Assembly: GCA_003140915.1 (NCBI GenBank)
Contig: PLLI01000100.1
Location: forward strand, 1-9,391
From: Candidatus Omnitrophota bacterium
GTDB lineage: Bacteria; Omnitrophota; Gorgyraeia; 2-01-FULL-45-10
Length of the DNA stretch: 9,391 nucleotides
Direction of reading: 5' to 3'
The notes under the pieces were generated by a model, which did no database searches, had not been told where the DNA came from, and saw only the letters and a list, made by a program, of their open reading frames with translations. Position 1 is the first letter of the stretch. Each line of letters opens with the position of its first letter. The position numbers and the translations under genes were made by a program. Below, one piece after another: positions 6,559 through 9,391 of this stretch.

Positions 6559-7113
6559 TCAATTCGAGCATTCCGATTTTCCGAAACACTTCCAGACAAA
6601 ATCCCTCGATACCTTATCGGAAATTATCGGTATACTCTCCTCCGGTTCCATCTTTCTCTTTATATATGGGGTCAGAACGTCTTTCCACAGGATTACGCCT
6701 GTCGTAGTTTGCTTTACCACGAACTCAGCCGCTATCTCCACATAGTTTTCAGTCGCGGTCGCGGCGGCGTCAAGAAGCGTTGTCCCGATGCCAGGCGTGG
6801 GTTTGAGGGGCCCTTTCTCCATGTACTGAAATTTTTTGATCAAGGAAAAGATCTGAACGTCGCTCTCTTCCGGGGTTTTAACTATCTCGAACTTTACGGA
6901 TTTTCTGTTTACGAACGCGGATTCCAGGGCCTTCTTGAAACCGTCCCGGACGACTTTGCTTTGTCCGGACTCGTTGTCGGGTTTGCGTATAAATATCTTG
7001 ATATAGCCGTTCTGACCTGCCAGACGCCAGAGATTACCTCCTTCAGCCATTACTATCGACTGACTGAGAAGTAGTGTAATTATTGCCGCCAGCAAGCAAA
7101 GCCTTTTTATCAT
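6559..7113 (-). CDS. Secreted protein of unknown function, LptE-like in layout
   Basis: From the ATG at 7113 the protein has 184 residues. The first 23 form a signal peptide: basic MIKR, a hydrophobic core to about residue 21, and a VMA-type signal peptidase I site before EGG. The cysteine at residue 6 is too early for a lipobox, so it is not an obvious lipoprotein. The mature part mixes beta-rich and helical segments: a helix near KVVRDGFKKALESAF, a strand with ESDVQIFSLI, a Gly/Pro-containing loop (about 101-110), EIAAEFVVKQTTTGVILWKDV, and a C-terminal helix with SDKVSRDFVWKC. This order recalls small outer-membrane accessory proteins such as LptE, but no diagnostic motif confirms it. Two C-terminal cysteines (176, 182) could pair. 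It is convergent with folE and divergent from the DUF212 gene, so it is probably monocistronic. A longer start at 7155 would bury the signal peptide. Confidence 0.8.
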   Translation of the reverse strand: MIKRLCLLAAIITLLLSQSIVMAEGGNLWRLAGQNGYIKIFIRKPDNESGQSKVVRDGFKKALESAFVNRKSVKFEIVKTPEESDVQIFSLIKKFQYMEKGPLKPTPGIGTTLLDAAATATENYVEIAAEFVVKQTTTGVILWKDVLTPYIKRKMEPEESIPIISDKVSRDFVWKCFGKSECSN

Positions 7114-7118
7114 ATAGT

Positions 7119-7126
7119 CCCCTTCC
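7119..7126 (-). promoter_or_regulatory. Ribosome binding site deciding the start of the secreted protein
   Basis: Read on the minus strand, GGAAGGGG lies five bases before the ATG at 7113-7111. It supports the shorter start, which places the signal peptide at the N-terminus, over the in-frame ATG at 7155. Confidence 0.7.
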
Positions 7127-7138
7127 GTTGGATTTATA

Positions 7139-7167
7139 TTGAAATCACGGAACATATATATTATAAT
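7139..7167 (+). promoter_or_regulatory. Sigma-70-type promoter for the rightward envelope operon
   Basis: TTGAAA at 7139-7144 (five of six matches to the -35 consensus) and a perfect TATAAT at 7162-7167 are separated by exactly 17 bases. Transcription would start near 7174, leaving a leader of about 20 bases before the ATG at 7194. It should drive the DUF212 gene, the L,D-transpeptidase and possibly accA. Confidence 0.75.
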
Positions 7168-7187
7168 GATTTTTAAAATATAAGCAA
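7160..7187 (-). promoter_or_regulatory. Possible divergent promoter for the secreted-protein gene
   Basis: The sequence ATTATAAT at 7160-7167 is palindromic, so a perfect TATAAT also reads on the minus strand at 7165-7160. A poor -35-like TTGCTT (minus, 7187-7182) lies 16 bases upstream. This would leave a leader of about 40 bases before the ATG at 7113. The weak -35 makes this tentative. Confidence 0.4.
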
Positions 7188-7193
7188 ATCATT

Positions 7194-7640
7194 ATGAATT
7201 ATTTTGTCGAATTCAGCAAAAATTACATATTCTGGACATCGGCCGCTTCCTGGGTCATAGCGCAAAGCATAAAAGTCGCGCTGGGAGTATTCAGGGAGAA
7301 GCGGTTCGATTTCCGTTGGTTCATAGGGACCGGCGGCATGCCCAGTTCCCATGCCGCAGGAGTTTCCGCACTTGCGACCTCAGTAGGCGTAACGTACGGT
7401 TTTGACTCTGCGCTTTTTGCCATAACACTGATATTCACGCTGATAGTCATGTTCGACGCCCAGGGCGTGAGGCTCGCTACGGGCAGACAGGCAGAGATAT
7501 TAAATAAGATGCTGGAAGATATTTACTGGAAGAAGAAACTGGACGAGGATGAGCTGAAAGAATTAATAGGCCACACGCCTGTTGAGGTCTTCGCCGGAGC
7601 CTTTTTGGGTATAATGGTCTCTTTATTACTTTATAAATAG
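7194..7640 (+). CDS. DUF212 / YuiD-like membrane protein (PAP2-related acid phosphatase family)
   Basis: This 148-residue protein matches the DUF212 family, annotated as related to acid phosphatase/vanadium haloperoxidase and including Bacillus YuiD. Family motifs are clear: an N-terminal hydrophobic stretch with WVIAQSIKV, GTGGMPSSHAAGVSALAT (about 46-62) with the PAP2-like SSH core, DAQGVRLATGRQAEILN (about 88-104), and the terminal GHTPVEVFAGAFLGI. Three to four hydrophobic segments (about 12-32, 55-67, 72-90 and 131-147) suggest an integral inner-membrane protein. The family's substrate is not established; lipid phosphate hydrolysis is a guess from PAP2 kinship, and only one of the usual PAP2 motifs is evident. 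It has a good promoter but a weak ribosome site, and leads a three-gene run with the L,D-transpeptidase and accA. Confidence 0.9.
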   Translation: MNYFVEFSKNYIFWTSAASWVIAQSIKVALGVFREKRFDFRWFIGTGGMPSSHAAGVSALATSVGVTYGFDSALFAITLIFTLIVMFDAQGVRLATGRQAEILNKMLEDIYWKKKLDEDELKELIGHTPVEVFAGAFLGIMVSLLLYK

Positions 7641-7657
7641 AGAAGGAAGGTGTTTAA

Positions 7658-8509
7658 GTGAATAAGAATATTCTGACTGTAGGAGCGATCATCGTAATGT
7701 CGCTAGTAGCGATCTTTTTGGTCCATGGGATAATTACGCATGCAAGGGTGCCGAAAGAGGAAGCGCAAATTTCTGAATCCAAAGCGGCCGCGCCTGTTCC
7801 CGGTGAGTCCGAATCCGACTATTTCGTTTCTGCCGCGAATTATGATAAGAAGGGGAACCTCCTGAAAGCGAAAGAGGCCTACCAAAAACTTATAGAAAAA
7901 TATCCGGGCTCAAGCAATATATCGAAAGCGCAGGAAGCCCTGGACAATCTGAACGTTAAGATACTGTTTTCTCCGGCCTTGACGCCGGATTCGCTTCTCT
8001 ATGAGGTCCAGAAAGGCGATACCCTGACAAAGATCGCAAAGAAATTCAATACCACGACAGAGTTGATATCGAGAGCGAACGGCTTGAAGGACGCTACGGT
8101 TAAGCTGGGCAAGTCGCTCAAGATATCGAAAGCGAAATTCAGTATTGTCGTAGACAAATCCCAGAATATCCTTACATTAAAGTCCGACCAGGATATATTG
8201 AAGACCTATAAAGTATCGACCGGAAAGAATTCCTGCACCCCCGTAGGAACGTTCAAAGTCACGAACAAGCTTATCGACCCACCATGGTATCCCTCAACAG
8301 GCGGCATGATACCCGCCAAAGATCCTAAGAACGTGCTTGGCTCCCGATGGATAGGCCTATCCAAACAAGGCTACGGTATACACGGCACTATAGAACCCGA
8401 ATCTATAGGGAAGAGTGTTACCGAAGGTTGCGTCAGGATGAAAAATCCCGACGTGGAGGAATTGTATTCGATAGTGCCGATTGGAACGGAAGTCGTAATA
8501 GTTGACTAA
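7658..8509 (+). CDS. Membrane-anchored L,D-transpeptidase with TPR-like, LysM and YkuD domains
   Basis: The 283-residue protein likely makes 3-3 peptidoglycan crosslinks or attaches proteins to peptidoglycan in the periplasm. A short N-terminus and one hydrophobic helix (about 5-27) give an uncleaved anchor. A low-complexity Ala/Glu/Ser/Pro stretch (about 32-52) follows. Residues 53-98 (YFVSAANYDKKGNLLKAKEA and on) look like a TPR-type repeat pair. A LysM domain spans about 114-157, with YEVQKGDTLTKIAKKF. The YkuD catalytic domain (about 160-283) has IHGT with His242 and SVTEGCVRM with nucleophile Cys258. The residue before GC is Glu where many family members have His; this position varies in YkuD proteins. 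The GTG start at 7658 follows AGAAGGAAGG (7641-7650), 17 bases after the upstream stop. Confidence 0.93.
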   Translation: MNKNILTVGAIIVMSLVAIFLVHGIITHARVPKEEAQISESKAAAPVPGESESDYFVSAANYDKKGNLLKAKEAYQKLIEKYPGSSNISKAQEALDNLNVKILFSPALTPDSLLYEVQKGDTLTKIAKKFNTTTELISRANGLKDATVKLGKSLKISKAKFSIVVDKSQNILTLKSDQDILKTYKVSTGKNSCTPVGTFKVTNKLIDPPWYPSTGGMIPAKDPKNVLGSRWIGLSKQGYGIHGTIEPESIGKSVTEGCVRMKNPDVEELYSIVPIGTEVVIVD

Positions 8510-8537
8510 ATATTTTAAGCGGAGAACGGAATAGGTA

Positions 8538-9391
8538 ATGGCTACTCATCATATGCCCGGCCTTGATTTTGAAAGGCCCATAATAGAGCTCGAGAGAAAG
8601 ATAGAAGAGCTGAAGGGTTTCACGGCCCACAAGGATATCGATATATCCGGAGAGATAGCGAGGCTGGAAGAGAAGCTCTCGCATATTAAAAAGGATGTCT
8701 ACGATAGCCTTACTCCATGGCAGAGGGTGCAGATAGCGCGCCATCCGAAAAGGCCTTATACTCTCGATTATATTGAAATGATGATGACCGATTTTACAGA
8801 GATACATGGTGACCGTCATTTTGCCGACGATAAAGCTATGATATGCGGTTTCGCGAAACTGAACGGAGATCGGATAGTCGTGATAGGACATCAGAAGGGC
8901 AGGGATACAAAAGAGAACCTGGAAAGGAACTTCGGAAGCGCTCATCCCGAAGGTTACCGGAAAGCGATAAGAGTGATGAAGATGGCGGAAAAGTTCAATC
9001 TGCCGGTCGTCGTCTTAATAGACACGCCGGGCGCGTATCCGGGAATAGGAGCGGAAGAGAGGGGACAGGCCGAGGCTATCGCCTATAATTTGCGGGAGAT
9101 GGCCGACCTTAAGACCATAGTCCTTGTCTTCGTGATAGGCGAAGGCGGGTCCGGGGGCGCTCTCGGTATCGGGGTGGGCGACAAGATCTATGTCCTGGAG
9201 AACGCCTATTATTCGGTAATTTCGCCTGAAGGTTGCGCCGCGATATTGTGGAAAGAGCGGTCGAAGTCACCGGATGCGGCTGCGGCCCTCAAGCTGACGG
9301 CAAAAGACCTGTTCGAGATGCATATAATAGACGGTATAGTGAAAGAGCCTTTGGGCGGCGCGCACAGAAACCCTCAGGAGAGCGCCGAAAA
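8538..9391 (+). CDS. accA: Acetyl-CoA carboxylase carboxyltransferase subunit alpha (3' truncated by window edge)
   Basis: AccA pairs with AccD to transfer the carboxyl group from carboxybiotin to acetyl-CoA, the committed step of fatty acid synthesis in the cytosol. The visible 284 residues run off the window; family members are about 315-320 long, so roughly 35 residues are missing. The N-terminal helical part is [37 protein letters not shown] (in two motifs around 58-79) is characteristic. [16 protein letters not shown] (about 132-147), [17 protein letters not shown] and [16 protein letters not shown] (about 200-215) form the crotonase-like core, and [12 protein letters not shown] follows near 228-239. 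The ATG at 8538 is 28 bases after the L,D-transpeptidase stop, with only a weak AGG before it. AccD is not visible here. Confidence 0.96.
   Translation, partial: MATHHMPGLDFERPIIELERKIEELKGFTAHKDIDISGEIARLEEKLSHIKKDVYDSLTPWQRVQIARHPKRPYTLDYIEMMMTDFTEIHGDRHFADDKAMICGFAKLNGDRIVVIGHQKGRDTKENLERNFGSAHPEGYRKAIRVMKMAEKFNLPVVVLIDTPGAYPGIGAEERGQAEAIAYNLREMADLKTIVLVFVIGEGGSGGALGIGVGDKIYVLENAYYSVISPEGCAAILWKERSKSPDAAAALKLTAKDLFEMHIIDGIVKEPLGGAHRNPQESAE

Noticed and set aside
6709..7074. Plus-strand open frame opposite the secreted-protein gene
   Set aside because: No recognisable domain or ribosome site; the minus-strand frame has a signal peptide, a ribosome site and protein-like sequence.
8433..8945. 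Minus-strand open frame across the L,D-transpeptidase/accA junction
   Set aside because: It lies opposite two confidently identified genes and has no domain signal.
8843..9088. Plus-strand open frame inside accA
   Set aside because: Its Arg/Gly/Ser-rich product is a frame-shifted shadow of accA, whose motifs are unmistakable in the other frame.

Overview
The window reads as a dense bacterial chromosome segment of moderate GC, with short intergenic gaps and no rRNA, tRNA, CRISPR or phage genes. The lineage cannot be fixed from sequence alone. The mix of housekeeping genes, an envelope L,D-transpeptidase and a REP-type transposase fits an uncultured Gram-negative-like bacterium. A candidate phylum such as Omnitrophota is a low-confidence guess.

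Left edge (1-830): a probable 3' end of an unidentified gene stops at 88. It is followed by an AT-rich Y1/REP-associated tyrosine transposase on the minus strand (129-746). Both sides of the transposase carry a family of 13-bp units (consensus AACCTACGAAGTT) set on a strict 14-bp period: two direct units on the left, two inverted plus one direct on the right. This resembles a REP/BIME-like array with its transposase.

Central plus-strand cluster (about 879-6558): a strong extended -10 promoter precedes gpmA (phosphoglycerate mutase). Then follow purH, folC, mnmE and folE with gaps of 15, 1, -8 and 17 bases, so they are probably co-transcribed. Four of the five products belong to folate biology: FolE starts pterin synthesis, FolC makes and polyglutamylates folate, PurH uses 10-formyl-THF, and MnmE uses methylene-THF to modify tRNA wobble uridines. 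The linker between the two PurH domains is encoded by four tandem 7-bp repeats.

Right part: folE ends back-to-back with a minus-strand gene for a small secreted protein of unknown function (6559-7113); the two stop codons form the palindrome TGATCA. An 80-base divergent region holds face-to-face promoters. Rightward from it run a DUF212/YuiD-like membrane protein (7194-7640), a membrane-anchored TPR-like/LysM/YkuD L,D-transpeptidase (7658-8509) and accA, the carboxyltransferase alpha subunit of acetyl-CoA carboxylase, which is cut by the window edge. These three look like an envelope and lipid operon.

No unmistakable new multi-gene system is present. The best leads are the phased repeat array with its transposase, the repeat-derived PurH linker, the folate-themed operon and the uncharacterised secreted protein.
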